This document shows, one piece after another, positions 21,201 through 21,544 of a DNA stretch of 21,544 nt. The position numbers and the translations under genes are program-made. This DNA comes from a virus. Location of the stretch: positions 1-21,544 of the IMG/VR virus record IMGVR_UViG_3300012920_000333, one strand, 5' to 3'. Within the stretch, counting starts at the first letter, position 1; every line of letters begins with the position of its first letter. The notes beneath the pieces were generated by a model. That model saw only the letters and a list, made by a program, of their open reading frames with translations. It was not told where the DNA came from and ran no database searches.

Positions 21201-21544
21201 TTTAGTAAATGAAGCTAAAAACAATATTAAAATAAGCATCCCTGGTTTAGGTGGTATGGTTAATTTTCAAGAAGCATTAGAAAATTTAACAACTAGAAAG
21301 AATACACGCCAAGGTCGATTGTATGCAGATGATATGAAAAAAGCTGGTGAAAGTAATTTAAGTTTAGATGCAAAAAGATTTTATTTAATAAAAGATTTAG
21401 AAAAGAAATTTTACGATAAAGCTTGGCAAGTTTTAATGACAGATCCAAGCTACCAATCTATTCCATACTATGCTAAACTACGCCAAGCTTTTGATGATAG
21501 AGAGGCAGCTAGTAACAAAATTAAAGAAAAGGGCATGTTAGCGA
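18208..21544 (+). CDS. Very large internal virion/ejection protein, 3'-incomplete
   Basis: The frame opened by ATG 18208 has no stop through the window edge, giving at least 1112 codons. The N-terminus (MAIDPTELAEQQEQQQRI) is followed by a charged, Pro/Glu-rich, probably flexible part to about residue 190, then long helices. AEAYMAGLLTSPATNFKNIISNALWMTYQLP (about 390-420) matches the 'L-L-S-x-P-x-T-x-x-x-N-x-x-S-N' segment common in giant podovirus virion proteins. FGQWLMPFVKTPTSG (about 612-626) and LAKLSMAGAAFFYVQNK (about 655-671) are hydrophobic and could cross or line a membrane channel. Position and size fit a T7 gp16-like ejection protein. No transglycosylase motif was seen in this part. 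The ribosome-binding site is weak, suggesting coupling to the preceding gene. Confidence 0.7.
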   Translation, partial: MAIDPTELAEQQEQQQRITAAGAPKEFAKGPKREGEVEVAGIGKELFKSIVSEFNKPPPPVEKIVPTPQEKPLLDETVDPEQLKKEKAAETLSPEGFEEFEKRGFTAKPTETEQAVRAAQEAIGEVKAADLDPINDINKQADKPEYNTVIENANKAIEGEVPDVSPLEEVVLPDIDVEAKSIAEGGDFNLNNMKTSEDVGKLITAVSEVSKLEISQAKRFKIPENVTKENAAALLADELGFTEKFLNRRIEDGLLLGEQLVAAREIFVAQGEKIMNLADKINTGVSTPAEKLEFRRQLAIYHGFHMHLKGFQTETARALQSFAIEVGGYDGALALAGRAREALEQLGGGEGITDDIAAAAANVVQEKGFKGLNRFINKVVFAKTRAAIAEAYMAGLLTSPATNFKNIISNALWMTYQLPTETLAGIYGTGIRSVRQARGLPIDPEQVYLEDTALRVKGWMDSFGDALKVASIAFKSEKPSIKARAEIEDYSTGFRLADETSFSGPINFIFKGVRLPFRALLFGDEFFKTISQRGELYVQSNRAYRKALYEGKDVTEAMDEAGMVLLDPDSVAQELDHTAKYNTLQDDTEIFGLDISAPGTAIQKFNLGPIPFGQWLMPFVKTPTSGAIKTMEMSGINPQVYRDVISGTPAQQQKALAKLSMAGAAFFYVQNKVAEGRMTGAMPMDKVAREALPPGWQPYSFVFKGEDWPEGVDKLYNDMGIPNGPLMYVSYSGWEPVGGVLAFMTTANEAVYGNDVQGVGNRALAAVGSIANYYAELPMLQGLADISTILDNDSFSEMFRDAPHLFRGPIEGATMGGFPNIWSAAQRMGFRVGDPTVRNPYGDFDYYTMEDVTQTNLDGTFKYPHPNGTDPDYRLVGRAKLGIPVRGGQPHIAEEMSMLFDKIRAMRAKDSFFQEEADYNAVKRDTLGRAYGAEDVSFANNPYMALWNNFTGIRMRPAEKPTNVEIELMRLYESNKAWALSNPKSYNGMKLSFRGQMDLVNEAKNNIKISIPGLGGMVNFQEALENLTTRKNTRQGRLYADDMKKAGESNLSLDAKRFYLIKDLEKKFYDKAWQVLMTDPSYQSIPYYAKLRQAFDDREAASNKIKEKGMLA

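Noticed and set aside
1-21544. CRISPR array, insertion sequence, integrase or attachment site
   Set aside because: No spaced direct repeats, terminal inverted repeats with a transposase, recombinase motifs or duplicated core sequences were seen.

Overview
The window reads as a contiguous part of a tailed double-stranded DNA phage (or prophage) with short-tailed, T7-like podovirus architecture. Every gene I can support is on the + strand. Genes are packed with ATGA, GTGA or TAATG stop/start overlaps. The order terminase - portal - scaffold - major capsid - tail tubular A - tail tubular B - internal virion proteins is the classic podovirus morphogenesis order. The DNA is moderately AT-rich. I cannot name the host. 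The protein families (C5 methylase with a Cro-like regulator, P22/Sf6-like small terminase, Bbp19-like protein) are those of phages of Gram-negative bacteria, probably Proteobacteria; that is an inference.

Region 1 (1-3179) is an accessory/early-type operon that continues from outside the window. It encodes a Cro/XRE-like regulator, a C5-cytosine DNA methyltransferase, a PD-(D/E)XK resolvase-like nuclease, a winged-helix protein, a small unknown protein, a DnaJ-type zinc-finger protein, a PAPS-reductase-family ATP-pyrophosphatase and an unknown protein whose 5' end carries TAACTA/GTTACT repeats. The most striking feature here is a 166-codon open frame (390-890) inside the methylase gene, in the +1 frame. 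It has its own Shine-Dalgarno sequence and recognisable protein motifs (LWPTPTARDYKG; LNPQFVEWLMGYPEGWTDL), so this DNA appears to encode two proteins.

Region 2 (3180-4302) is the control region at the entry to the packaging genes. It has a promoter-like segment followed by a leader with two mutually exclusive hairpins, the second being a terminator with a T-tract (attenuator-like). The small terminase follows, then a Cys-containing mini-ORF, then a regulatory stretch with repeated TGCATA motifs, a C7AC6 tract and a perfect TATAAT box.

Region 3 (4303-10350) is DNA packaging and head: large terminase, two small unknown proteins, portal, Bbp19-like protein, scaffold, a hairpin-rich leader, major capsid protein and a probable head accessory protein. 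It ends at a strong UUCG-loop terminator. Region 4 (10397-21544) is tail and ejection: tail tubular proteins A and B (B with an internal domain duplication), then four genes that look like internal virion/ejection proteins plus a conserved small protein. The last, very large gene runs off the end of the window. No tRNA, CRISPR array, insertion sequence, integrase, lysis gene, polymerase or tail fibre was seen.
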